Source: Parietichytrium sp. I65-24A (Eukaryota; Sar; Bigyra; Thraustochytrida; Thraustochytriidae). Taken from it: a stretch of DNA of 64,000 bases. Every line of letters starts with the position of its first letter. The first letter of the stretch is position 1. The notes under the pieces are model-generated. The model had not been told where the DNA came from and did no database searches. It was given only the letters and a program-made list of their open reading frames with translations. The stretch lies in the NCBI GenBank assembly GCA_012862575.1, contig BLSF01000083.1:7288-71287 (forward strand). Reading direction: 5' to 3'. A program made the translations under genes and the position numbers. Positions 52,761 to 62,900 of the stretch are shown here, piece by piece.

Positions 52761-55556
52761 GGTTCCTGGTTCCTGGTTCCTTCTTCTCTCGAATAATCGA
52801 ATAAGCTCCTTCTGGACAGATCTCCTATCCCGGATCTCCCAATATCTCACAACCTCAAAAAGTTCTTTCCTCGAGCACCTCGAACGAACGACCTAACGCC
52901 TCCGAGTGCGCTTATGACCTTATGACCACACACCTGCGTTCTCCGCGACCAATCATGCGCCAGCTCTTTCTTCTTTCTCTCTCTCTCTCTCTTCCTCCCT
53001 TCTTTCTTTCTATCTACTCTGTGCTCTGTGCACTGTCTTTGCGCTCTGGAGCTACGGCGCTGTCTCCGTCTCAGTGCGCGGCGGCCGTGCACCGCATAAA
53101 ACGCTTTATCTCCTCTGTGGGGACGCCCGTTTCGACGATACCGTACGCGCAGCTGCGGGGGCAGGTGCGCGGTGCGAGTTACTGCGGGTGCGAGGGGCGG
53201 CTCTGAGAGAGGAGAGAGAGGAAGAAGAAGACACGAACGAAGGAAACTATCATTTTTTGCTCTTGTTTTGCCAAGTTTTCAGGGTCCTAGTGGTACATGC
53301 TATGCGCGAGCTACGAGGAGAGTACAACGCGAAGGCCTAGTGATGTACTAGCGGCATTAGGCCGTCCCTCGTAGATCGCAGTACAAGTATCTTAGATCCA
53401 CTTGGGTTCAGTAAGAGGGGTCAACGGATTGGTAGGGATATGGGTAGGTGGCACAAGAGGATTTGTTGAGTGAGGAGGGAAGGAAAGGTGAAAGAAAGAA
53501 GGAAGGAGGGAAGGTAAGCACTTCTACTGCACAGGGTAGTCGGTTGTATCGGGGCGAACGGGAGAGGGCAGAGAGGAGGGAGGAAGTAGATGGAGGACTC
53601 GTTTGTTGATACGGTAAACCGCTAACACTGACCGGCGTGGTTTTTTCTTCAGTCGCCTCCACCATTCCCTCTCTGCAAAATCTGCGACCAGGGTATTCAA
53701 TAGCGATAGAGTAGGACGTGACCTTGTGAAGGTTGTGAACACACAACTTTTCACCAATTCCATTCTCTCCATTCTTTCCTTTGCGAGGCACTCCTAATTT
53801 TTTGGAAGTGGACCTTCAGCTCGTCCTTCTGCTCTGTATTTCTGAATTCTGATCTGAATTGACTGTTTCGACAGTGTTTCGACTGCTTTTGACGGCGAAA
53901 AATTCATTCCGCTCGTCCGAAGAGTCAAACTAAAATCTAGTGAGTGATTTACTCTGTGTGAATCGAAACGAGTAATGACTGTGGTACACTCTATAGCTCA
54001 AGCTATCAAGTACTAGTGCAGCAATTCGGACTCTGCACTCACCCCAGGGAACATCTCTTTTGCATACTGGCTCTCTACCAAGGCTTACAAAAACACACCC
54101 GATCCCTCCTCCGCAGATGCTGCGCAGCCATTATAAACAGATAGGCTAAACCATTAGAATCGGTCTTGGAGCTGGGATATGCTGGGATCCATCCTCTGGG
54201 ATCGCCGAGTTGGGTAGTTGTATAAGGTATTTAGCCGCAACCATTAGCACTCGAGTACACAGGTTTCGGTACTGCAATGTGAGGAGTCTTAGTTGGTTTC
54301 AGAAACTGTTGCTTTGGAAACATCGGGCCCATCGCTCGCTCGCAGTTGACACAACACAGTGTACTCAGTACTTTAGGCTTTTTGACGGCCTTTTTGATTG
54401 ACGGACGATAAATAAGAAGAGGGCTGCTTCCTGTGTTTTCTGAATTCTGAATTCTGAATTCTGTTCTGTCAACGAATTAGTTATTTTACTTTGAACCTTT
54501 CAGTTTTCAGAACACTTAGAAATCAGAAATCAGAATTCCCAGCTGTCAGAACAAAGCTCAGATGGTGGCAAAGTTGTCTGAATTGAAAAACGCACTTTCA
54601 AAGCAGATAAACATGGGTCGTGTAGACAATAATTCTCTTCGAAAGCTGCTTGGAGAAGCTTGACACCTGACCGACCTGGAACAGTGAGCCCATTTGCTCA
54701 TTGCTCATTGCTCATTGCCCATTGCTCAGTTTGCTCAGTCAGTTGCGCAGTCGTGCGTGCAGCGCTCGAGCAAACACTGCGGAATAATTAATCCCCGCAT
54801 TGGAGCATAAGTATTGGAGCGATTTGAAGCACTAGGAGTTTAGGTTGCTCGAGTGATCTCTCGTCTTGTGTCCCAAATGTGTGCGCGCTTGTGCATTGAT
54901 CTCTTTATCGTAGAGAAGCTAAATCCCTCCAAATTCTGCTACATTCTGTCTGCTGCATTCTGGATTCTGATCTGAAATTCTGTTCAAAGTGGAGTGACCA
55001 GCGAGGTTGGCAAGGAGGAGACCGCCTTCCCTCGTGGATGCATCGCGTCGCACACTCAATGCATCTCCAAAGAACTGCAGTCACAGTCAGTCCAAATTCA
55101 CTGTCAACCTAAGACGAGAAGAGGGTTTGTGAGGGATGTTTTCACAGTGTAGTTTTTTTTAGAAAGAGAAGGCGGACGCACAATTTCATGCACATGATGT
55201 ACTTACTCAAGCTTACCTCGCTCGCACTTTTGCTTCTCCTATTACCCCTCGTAATTAATATTATTATTCACATTATCTGTTATATCAGTCATACCGTCTT
55301 GCCCGCCGTTCGATCCGCTCCTCAGTGCAGCGTATTTCAAACGATTTTCAAAAATAGTAATTTTCAAACATCTTACCGGTTCTTGCTACCACCTCCGCTA
55401 GAACCTGGTGGACCCACTCCGCGTACTCCTCGCGGCACAATCCACGGTCCCCGGGCGCCATACCGTACCGTAATTCACCGATACCACCATCTACGCCCGC
55501 GCACTGGTATCTCGGTCCAACCCTCGCGCAACCCTCTCCTACGCCACACAGTGGCG
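52761..55556. other. 2.8-kb intergenic region
   Basis: Divergent spacer without a supported gene. It contains CT runs at 52975-52995, GAATTCT units at 54441-54463, GTACTCAGTAC at 54361-54371, GCTCATT units at 54697-54728 and CACTGTCA at 55099-55106. An in-frame extension upstream of the HMG-box ATG reaches back to 55188; see rejected items. Confidence 0.45.
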
Positions 55557-56678
55557 ATGGCTCACGAGCGCGAGGACGCCAAAAACCCCGGCGACGCTTG
55601 CGACATGGATAGCGATAACGATAGCACCGCTGCTACGGTGGTGGTCCCCGAGGACGAGCAGGAAGAGGAAGAAGCAGATGCAGATGCAGATGCGACGAAC
55701 GAGCTTGTGACCGAGTCGCGGAAGAGAGTGCGAGTGAACCCTTTCACGCTGGCCAAGAGAGGGCTGGCTCATCGGGAGAAGAATGACGGCGACAATAATG
55801 GAGACGACGAGAATGCTGACGATGACGTAGACGACGATGACGATGACGAGCACGATGACGAGCACGGTGAGGACGACGACGACGAGGGGGAGGAGGAGGA
55901 TGGAAAAGAGATCCCCGAGGCGCCGAAGAAGCCAAAGTCTGCATATTTCTTGTTCATGGGGGACTTTAGGAAGAAGCTTAGCATGCAGGGCGCGGAGATG
56001 AAGGCGTCCGAGGCGGGGAAACGCGGCGGCGAAGCGTGGAGGCAGCTGACCGAGGCTGAGCGTATGGAGTATCAAGAAAAGTACGCTAAGGCGAAGAAGG
56101 AGTACGAGGAAGCGCACAGGGCTTACATGGCCATGTACGGCAAAAGGCTGCTCAAAAGGTCCAAGAAGATGAACGGCCACGGAAATAAGGATGGCGAGAT
56201 CAAGGCGTCCGAGCTCGCTTTCCCGCTCTCGAAAATTAGCCGCATTGCTCGACTGGACAAAGATGTGAAGAAGGTATCAAAGGAAGCTTCAGTCGCTTTG
56301 ACCAAGGCAACGGAGCTCTTTGTGGGTTCCATGGCGGACGCGGTTTTTCGCATGTCCAGGCAAGGTTCCAAGAACACGCGTACCATCCAGTACAAAGCTG
56401 TTGTGGACACCATCAGAAACGGGCCGCAGGCCTTTGCGTTCCTTATGGACGACTTTCCGCATCCCTCCGGCCAGTCAATCGCCAAGGCTTTGACCAACAA
56501 ACCCAAATCACACCCGACCTTGGAACCAGAGTCCGCCGAACCCAATGTACATTCCCGCGGACAAAACGAAGATGCGCCGAAGGAACTTGTCAAGGGGGGC
56601 GCCGCTGGCGCCAAAGAATCCATCGCGGGTTTCTTTGTTGCCCAGCCTACGCCGACTGAGGTGACGTCCTCCACGTAA
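55557..56678 (+). CDS. HMG-box protein with acidic N-terminal run
   Basis: The frame from the ATG at 55557 gives 373 residues. About 40 of the first 115 residues are Asp or Glu, in two runs. The HMG box spans about 118-190: PEAPKKPKSAYFLFMGDFRKK, GGEAWRQLTEAERMEYQ and AKKEYEEAHRAYMAMYGK, the single non-sequence-specific type found in NHP6, HMGB and SSRP1. This class bends DNA and acts in chromatin. An acidic tract at the N-terminus is unusual, since HMGB proteins carry it at the C-terminus. The C-terminal 180 residues form a second helical region with many Lys (KISRIARLDKDVKKVSKEAS), recalling histone-fold NF-Y/CBF-like helices; LAFPLSKISRIARLD fits a histone-fold start well. It may thus combine an HMG box with a histone fold. 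Confidence 0.8.
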   Translation: MAHEREDAKNPGDACDMDSDNDSTAATVVVPEDEQEEEEADADADATNELVTESRKRVRVNPFTLAKRGLAHREKNDGDNNGDDENADDDVDDDDDDEHDDEHGEDDDDEGEEEDGKEIPEAPKKPKSAYFLFMGDFRKKLSMQGAEMKASEAGKRGGEAWRQLTEAERMEYQEKYAKAKKEYEEAHRAYMAMYGKRLLKRSKKMNGHGNKDGEIKASELAFPLSKISRIARLDKDVKKVSKEASVALTKATELFVGSMADAVFRMSRQGSKNTRTIQYKAVVDTIRNGPQAFAFLMDDFPHPSGQSIAKALTNKPKSHPTLEPESAEPNVHSRGQNEDAPKELVKGGAAGAKESIAGFFVAQPTPTEVTSST

Positions 56679-57441
56679 CCAAACCACCAGGACGGCACTC
56701 AGTCTTTTCGATTCAGAGTCAACAAATATTATTATCCTAGCAGTATCAACATTAATGTGTCTCCAAAATTGCACGACATCGGCGATTCAAATCAAGCTCG
56801 CCTGCTCCCTTGACTCAAGCCAGTCAAGCCAGCCAGTCTCGCTTCGGCACCATCGCCGTCGAGACGTGCAGAACTCACCATCAATGTCACTGTCAATGTC
56901 AATGTCCATGTCAATGTCAATGTCAGCAAATGTCAGCACCAGTTTGTAATAATTGCAGGGCCAGCAAGTACTCTATACAGTACTCGTACGTACTTCCTGT
57001 CGAGTGAGCAACTTGGGAGGGAGATGAGGAAGGAGGGATTATCTGGTGAGAAAGAGATCGCCAGCTCTGCGACTCTCACGCCGACAGTCCGGTATCACGG
57101 TATCACGGTATCAAGGTGCCGGCGCGCGAACACCGGTATTGAATGCGAGATAGCGCATCGTGGGACTCACCTAGCCCTCCGACCGTACGACCTCCTGGGC
57201 CAAGCGGAATTTAGGTGTGAACTTTCTTCTCCGGGAAGAGTGCGGGCGAGTGCAACTGTTGGTCAGCGCTTGGCACTGCGCAGCCGCATTCCTTTGCTGT
57301 TGATTTCATTTGATCTCAAGAGCTAGTGACACGCCTATCGTCTGTGGCAGTTTACGCGGCTTGGCGCTCCCACGGTGATTTCTGCAGGTCGAAAAGCTTT
57401 GAATTTGAAAATTTAAAACAAAAGCTTGGTGTTGCGCAGTG
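56679..57441. other. Intergenic region, 763 bases
   Basis: Two plus-strand genes flank it. AATGTC hexamer units, one written CACTGTCA, repeat at about 56882-56935. GTATCACG is repeated at 57092-57111. No gene seen. Confidence 0.45.
56882..56935. repeat. Imperfect hexamer repeat of TGTCAA type
   Basis: About nine TGTCAA units with scattered changes, including CACTGTCA at 56888-56895. Confidence 0.85.
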
Positions 57442-58734
57442 ATGGACGCCAAAGGAGACAAGCAACTCAAGTTGCGATATCGCAGGGAGCTGCTCAAGTA
57501 CATTGAATCGCTGGGCGGGAAGAGGTCGCAAATCAAAGGATGGGAGATCATGGTCAAGCGCAAGTCGGTCAAAGTTGACGGCAAGCAGAGAGAAAGCTTT
57601 AAAGTCCACTACAAAACTGGAACAAAGGTCATCAGATCTCGCCCGGATGTTGCCAGGCATCTTAAACTGCTGGAGAGATCAGTTAGCTCAAAGTCAACAG
57701 GTGGAAAGCGGGTTTCGGCTGGGTTGTCCCCCACGTCGCAAAAGTCCACAACAAAGAAGAAGGTAAAGGAGGACCCCAAAGCCAAAGCCTCTTCTTCCAA
57801 AGACGGAAAGAAGAAGAAGAAGAAGGAGAAGGAGGAAATCGAGAGCGACAGATCCAGCTCCGCGGACACCGATGTTGACGAAGAGATGTCTGAGGTGTCT
57901 GCAGAGAGGAAAATTAAGCCCCCCAAGCAACGAACGGGCTTGATTGCATGGCACAGAGAGCGGATCGACAATGCGCCCGTCAAGTGGCGAAATAGAGTCA
58001 AGGAGTACTTGCAGGAAGGATACACAGTCTTTAGAAGAGTCGTGCCTCCTCGCGCCGTCAAGGCTATACTTCACGGTGATGGCGGACCTACCAACGAAGT
58101 ACCGGAAGAGGAATGTCCGGACGGCAGGGTCATGCGAACCCGAAAAGGCAACCAAAAGTGGATGGGAGCAATCCGTACTATTCACGCGCATATCATCAAG
58201 AAGGGATCGACTGAAACCGTCCTCTCTCCACTCACGACCCGAGAGGGGGGGCGATATGACATGCCTCTCCCACTTGAAGCTCGAGCTCACTTCGAGTTGT
58301 GTCTTTTTGAATCCGGTTTGCTGGATTTTGCTCAAGTGCTGTGCAAAAATGGTCGTGTGCGAGCGCAGGACATCATGCTCTCCAAGCCTGGCTCAGAGCA
58401 GCAGCCAGTACATACTGACAGCTCGTGGGCCGGGAAGGCACCTACTGACCCTCGCACACATTACCTGACAATTCTCATTCCTCTCACACGCCAGGACGCC
58501 GGGACGGGTGGCACTAGGGTGTGGCCTCGCTCGCACCGCAGCGAACACATATTTGATTGGAACAAATCTGTGGATATGATTGAACCTTTGCTGAAGGTCG
58601 GAGACGCTCTAGTGTTTGACGGTCTTCTCTCCCACCAAGGGATGGCGAATGTGTCTGCAAAAGACGATCGTTTTTTTTATTATGCTGCCTTCTCCACTGT
58701 GCACGACCCGAACACTGATGTTACTGGCAGCTGA
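57442..58734 (+). CDS. MBD-like domain fused to a 2-oxoglutarate/Fe(II) oxygenase (PhyH-like)
   Basis: The frame gives 430 residues from the first ATG. Residues 31-76 (GWEIMVKRK, then FKVHYKTGTKVIRSRPDV, ARHL) match the methyl-CpG-binding-domain pattern, with R65-S66 at the second arginine-finger site; the usual Asp-Val-Tyr reads Lys-Val-His. Residues 100-160 are Lys-rich and likely nuclear-targeting. The C-terminal 270 residues are a double-stranded beta-helix oxygenase: H324-T-D326 as the first two iron ligands, GTRVWPRSHR, H398 as the third ligand and R410 twelve residues later as the probable 2-oxoglutarate anchor. Phytanoyl-CoA hydroxylase-like enzymes share this wording, and TET/JBP thymine/5-methylcytosine oxygenases share the fold. 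Fusion to an MBD suggests chromatin action; the substrate is unknown. Confidence 0.7.
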   Translation: MDAKGDKQLKLRYRRELLKYIESLGGKRSQIKGWEIMVKRKSVKVDGKQRESFKVHYKTGTKVIRSRPDVARHLKLLERSVSSKSTGGKRVSAGLSPTSQKSTTKKKVKEDPKAKASSSKDGKKKKKKEKEEIESDRSSSADTDVDEEMSEVSAERKIKPPKQRTGLIAWHRERIDNAPVKWRNRVKEYLQEGYTVFRRVVPPRAVKAILHGDGGPTNEVPEEECPDGRVMRTRKGNQKWMGAIRTIHAHIIKKGSTETVLSPLTTREGGRYDMPLPLEARAHFELCLFESGLLDFAQVLCKNGRVRAQDIMLSKPGSEQQPVHTDSSWAGKAPTDPRTHYLTILIPLTRQDAGTGGTRVWPRSHRSEHIFDWNKSVDMIEPLLKVGDALVFDGLLSHQGMANVSAKDDRFFYYAAFSTVHDPNTDVTGS

Positions 58735-59077
58735 GCCATGTTGGTGTGGAACCATTCAATCTTGGCGAGCTGGGGGACGTGTATTTCATGTTTGTCCGGA
58801 GCTCTCTCAAGCTCAAGCTGCTTCTGAACTGTAAGGCAACGGTCAGAAGAAGCACATTTACTAGTCTTCCTATCGAAGCAAAAAATAGAGATAGAGATGG
58901 GTGCTCATCAACTCTTTCCGCCATTCAATTGTAAATGTATCTTCCAGGCTTTCAATTGTCGTCTCATTTCTTGATAGGTTCATACTTCCACTATTTAATT
59001 TTTAATCTTTTAAAAGAAGATGGTGATTGAATGCAGATGGGCAGATAGATAGAGAGAGAGGAATAGAAAAAAGGTAA
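58735..59077. other. 3' intergenic region between convergent genes
   Basis: AT-rich 343-base spacer with a GATA/GAGA stretch at 59045-59062. No gene seen. Confidence 0.45.
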
Positions 59078-59769
59078 TTACAAAAGAAACACCTCATCCT
59101 TTGGCTTGCGAAGAACTCGGTAGCTTGCAGGTTCCTGCAGAGTTTGGTTGAGCTCTTGCATGATGCTCTTGTAGAAAGGAGTCTCGAACCATGTGTTCAA
59201 GTGTTTCATACTTTCCCATTCCTGTGAAGCAAGTATAACATGTGGTGAGCTACTCCTGCAACGGTTGCAACGGACAGCGTGACAAGGGTCTCTAAATTTC
59301 AAACTTACAGTCAAGATCAAGTACAGCGCTGGCTGACTGGTGTCTCTGAGAATCTCCCCTCTTTGAAACGCGAAATTAAATCAAGTATGCCGCGATTCGC
59401 CACAAACAGAGAGCACACAAGCAACGGTAAGCAAATCACGCTTGTTGCCTGCCACGCAAGAGGCAAGAGGCAAGAAACCAGAACCTACCTGACAAAGCCC
59501 GGTTGCTTGCGGACAGTATTCTCCACATTCATCATCAACGTCTTGACAGCTTTCTCTACACGTCATCGTCCCACACTTCCGTCAGCACCAATTCACTGGA
59601 GTCTCCACGCTTGCGGGCCTCCCAGGGACCACTTGAGCACCACGACTCGCCTCACAGCACAACACAACCAGAAACACACACTTTCTCTCTCTCTCTCTAT
59701 CTATCTATCTAACGCACCTTTCCCTGGAATCATCATGCGCTCACTGAGCACTCGTACCCGCCCTGCCAT
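59078..59769 (-). CDS. Small ABM-domain monooxygenase-like protein, four exons
   Basis: I read exons 59769-59718, 59555-59489, 59360-59309 and 59221-59078 on the complement, split by GT-AG introns of 162, 128 and 87 nt whose phases agree (1, 2, 0). The 104-residue product is one antibiotic-biosynthesis-monooxygenase (ABM) ferredoxin-like domain: strand VRVLSERMMIPGKE, helix KAVKTLMMNVENTVRKQ, PGFVRGEILRD, strand ALYLILTEWESM, helix with HLNTWFETPFYKSIM and a closing SYRVL strand. ABM proteins dimerise and oxidise quinol-type or haem-type small molecules without cofactor; some have no known reaction. Only the spliced form contains the whole fold. The first ATG lies within a longer open frame but matches the domain start. 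Confidence 0.75.
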
Positions 59770-59844
59770 CTTCGCCAAGCTCAATATCTCTTGCCCGTAC
59801 GTGCTGCTCGATATACCATCAACAACTCTTGGCCTAGCGATTGT

Positions 59845-59912
59845 GTGAGTACGTGAGTACGTAAGTATGTGAGTATGTGAGTATGTGCTTGTGAGTATGT
59901 GAGTGTGATGAG
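59845..59912. repeat. Octamer repeat GTGAGTAY
   Basis: About eight units of GTGAGTAC or GTGAGTAT, some changed. It lies just upstream of the ABM gene start on the complement. Confidence 0.85.
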
Positions 59913-60690
59913 TGACCAAGTGAGCAAGTGAGGACGCTCGCACGCGATTACACAATGGACTAGTCCAGTGCTAGAGTCCAGATATGCTCATACAAGTTGT
60001 GCTCAGATCCGTCATGAGAAGCGCGCTAGTAGTGTGCTACCGCTGCGGTAGGGCTGGAGGCGTAGAATGATACACCGACCGCCGCAGGGTAGCGCGGAGA
60101 CTGTCTGGGGACTAGTACTCCGATTACCGCTCTTTTGCCGGTCTTCTACTCCACCGTCAGCGGAACGTTTTTCCCGGACGAATTGCTTGCTTCTAAGGAA
60201 AGATTAAAGTAAGCATAAGTAAGCAAAGCAAGCTATACTATACTATACACAGGCGTAGTAGTTACGAGCTTGGGATAGGGAGGATAGGGCGAGACTAGTG
60301 CGTCTAGTGCGGCACAGCCACACTTGCGAGACAATCTTCCCTAAGTGTCCCTATGAGATACAGTAGCTCGAGTCTCACGCACGTCAGCTTGCGAAGCGTG
60401 GTGAGTGTCCTCGCGCTCCCTCACAAGACTGTGGGTGAAGAAAGAGAAGAATCAGCCACTGCCTGTCACTGAACGACCGGCAAGTACGATATCGGCGCGA
60501 TACATATATATCGTGCTCGGGTACAGTGGAGGGGCGTTTGGTTTGTGTTGCTGCAAGTGTGTGGGGAAGGAAGCCAGGGAGCTAGGAAGCTAGGAAGCCA
60601 GCAGCGAAGTTGCAACTTTGGCTCACTCAAAGTTTCGCCTTTTTCTTTCTTTATTTTTCAATCGTCGCAGTTGCGCAAAGCACTGGGTGA

Positions 60691-60725
60691 TAGATTGTAG
60701 ATTGTAGATTGTAGATTGTAGATTG
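60691..60725. repeat. Heptamer repeat (TAGATTG)5
   Basis: Five perfect tandem units end 60 bases before the COQ8-type start codon. Confidence 0.95.
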
Positions 60726-60785
60726 AACTACGACTTGTATATCTTCCCAGAGCAGGAAGGTTTGATTGCGTTGATTACCATTACC

Positions 60786-62627
60786 ATGACTGGTGCGCTG
60801 GAGTCCTTTCGCAGGATCCTCGCACATCCGGACACGGCCAGATGCCTACAAGGCGTTGTAGTGGTAGCAGAGCATGCGTTGCGCAACCGGAAGCTTGCCC
60901 CGCCTAGCAACGTTACAGGGCCGGTGGTGGAGTTGGCAGAAAAGTTGGCACAGCTTCAAAGCCCAGGCAAAGCTCGCAAGGTGACTGATGAGACCATGGC
61001 GGATACTCCTGCACAGGCGGTCGCAAACAACTCCCAAATGGCGAAATTGGACGAGCAGCAGCTCGAAACTCTTGGAGGGAACGCAATCAAAAAGGCCGTC
61101 CCCGCTCCGAAAAAGGACCTAGATGGTTTGGCTCGAGAAATAGAGTATGACACTACAGTTCTGAACCAGAGAGAAACCGAGGTTCCATCGAGCAAGCTTG
61201 GAAGGGTCTTCGGATTCGGGACTCTTGGCGTCAAGCTTGCTGTCGGGTCGGCAAAAGAAGCTTGGCGAAGAGGCATGCGAGGGGCACCGAAAGATATGCC
61301 AGATATTGCTACACCACCGGGCTCGGGAGCAACAGCCACGGTCACCCCCCCTTCGCCAGCTCAGGCCGAAAATTCTGTCCAGGATTCTCAATCGGGTTTG
61401 AAGAGCATTGTATTGTCGGGCCCAAACTCTGACCTTATCGCGAATACCTTGTGCAGGATGCGTGGTGCAGCGCTCAAGCTTGGTCAAATGCTTAGCATTC
61501 AAGATGAGACAGTGCTGCCGCCTCAGCTCAGCAACGCGCTAGAGCGAGTGCGTCAAAATGCGGATATCATGCCAGCTCACCAGCTCGAGAGAGTCATGAA
61601 GACCGAGCTGGGCGAACAATGGAACGATCTGTTTGAGAGCTTTAATATGCGCCCGTTTGCGGCGGCTTCGCTTGGTCAGGTTCACCAAGCTGTGTTGAAA
61701 GAAGGGAGGGTTCCGGTTGCAGTCAAAGTTCAGTTCCCAGGTGTTGCTGAAAGTATTGACAGTGATCTTGGTAACTTGAAGCGGCTCGCTTCGATGACCG
61801 GAATTTTTCCACGGGGACTCTTCATCGATCGCATAATAGAAGTGATGAAACAGGAACTCAAGGAGGAGTGCGACTACAATGCCGAGGCTCGGCATCAGAC
61901 ACGTTTCAGAGAGCTTCTCGCGGACGAAGTCGACTCGTTCTTTGTGCCCAAGGTCATAAATGAGGCGAGCTCTCAGCGTGTCCTTACTTCGGAGCTTGCG
62001 CGAGGTGTGCCAATTGACCGTATTGCAAATAGCTTGCCTCAAGAAACCCGCAATACTCTTGGCCGCAAACTTCTGCGCCTTACTCTTCGAGAGCTATTCG
62101 AGTTTCGATACATGCAGACCGATCCAAATTTTAGCAATTATTTGTACGACGCCAAACTCGACCGCCTGGTTCTGCTGGATTTTGGAGCAACCAGGGAATA
62201 CGGTTTCGAGTTTGTGGACGACTACATCGAGCTTGTACGAGCTGCCAGTAAATCCGATCGCGAAGCCATTCTCAATTATTCCCTCAAGCTGGGCTTCCTA
62301 ACTGGCCAAGAGTCGCTCACAATGACGAATGCGCACATCTCGGCTGGTATGGAAATAGGACGCCCATTCCAGCGCGAAGGGCCATTCGACTTTAGGGGCT
62401 CGCGGATCACAAACCGAATGGGTAGGCATGGGGGCACATTCGTAAATGAGAGGTTGACCCCGCCTCCGCAAGAGGTTTACTCCTTGCATCGGAAACTGTC
62501 TGGGGCATACATGACCTGTGTGAAAATCGGCGCGGTATTCCCATGCAAAGACCTTTTCGAGCAAAGCTACGACGACTACCAGCGAGAAAAACGCAAGAGA
62601 ATCGCGCCAGCTGTGACTCGGCCATGA
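60786..62627 (+). CDS. COQ8: COQ8/ADCK-type atypical kinase for ubiquinone biosynthesis
   Basis: The frame gives 613 residues from the first ATG. UbiB/COQ8 hallmarks are present: the KxGQ motif as KLGQ at 231-234, the Ala-rich loop AAASLGQVHQAVL, the nucleotide-binding Lys strand VAVKVQFPG, the ECDYNAEA helix, the QTDPNFSNYLYD catalytic loop and LLDFGAT for the metal Asp. QTDPNFSN follows the ADCK3/COQ8A wording, not the plastid ABC1K wording. COQ8 is a mitochondrial inner-membrane ATPase that supports the coenzyme Q synthesis complex. The first 230 residues form a weakly conserved, presumably matrix-targeted N-terminus with a hydrophobic VVVVAEHAL stretch. Five TAGATTG repeats precede the start. 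No introns. Confidence 0.9.
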   Translation: MTGALESFRRILAHPDTARCLQGVVVVAEHALRNRKLAPPSNVTGPVVELAEKLAQLQSPGKARKVTDETMADTPAQAVANNSQMAKLDEQQLETLGGNAIKKAVPAPKKDLDGLAREIEYDTTVLNQRETEVPSSKLGRVFGFGTLGVKLAVGSAKEAWRRGMRGAPKDMPDIATPPGSGATATVTPPSPAQAENSVQDSQSGLKSIVLSGPNSDLIANTLCRMRGAALKLGQMLSIQDETVLPPQLSNALERVRQNADIMPAHQLERVMKTELGEQWNDLFESFNMRPFAAASLGQVHQAVLKEGRVPVAVKVQFPGVAESIDSDLGNLKRLASMTGIFPRGLFIDRIIEVMKQELKEECDYNAEARHQTRFRELLADEVDSFFVPKVINEASSQRVLTSELARGVPIDRIANSLPQETRNTLGRKLLRLTLRELFEFRYMQTDPNFSNYLYDAKLDRLVLLDFGATREYGFEFVDDYIELVRAASKSDREAILNYSLKLGFLTGQESLTMTNAHISAGMEIGRPFQREGPFDFRGSRITNRMGRHGGTFVNERLTPPPQEVYSLHRKLSGAYMTCVKIGAVFPCKDLFEQSYDDYQREKRKRIAPAVTRP

Positions 62628-62900
62628 GCTTACAATACGAATTTGTGTACAAAGTGACAATCAATTTAGTGTCTTTTGATATTGGATATGGCGCTTTTTT
62701 GCAAGTAAGCCTTGATTTTGGTGGCATTACTCTTGAATATACTAGTTGAAAAATTCAACTTTGCACCGCTGCCTCATGCGAAGAAGAGGTTTTTCATGGG
62801 AAAGAGCAGAAAATGAGAGGTGTGTTGTACAGGCTAGAAGAGAAGAGAAAAAGAAGAGACGGACCCCTCCTGAAATCATATGGAAAGAAAAAATTAATAT

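Larger units (their letters stand above)
59770..60785. other. Divergent intergenic region, 1.02 kb
   Basis: No gene seen. It holds a GTGAGTAY array and a TAGATTG array, and near 60225-60245 CTATACTATACTATAC. The last 60 bases before 60786 are the probable leader of the COQ8 gene. Confidence 0.45.

Noticed and set aside
55188-55556. In-frame 123-residue extension before the HMG-box ATG, beginning with a hydrophobic stretch
   Set aside because: It would give a nuclear protein a membrane anchor, is Pro/Arg-rich and low in conservation signals. The ATG at 55557 is followed by the expected acidic region.
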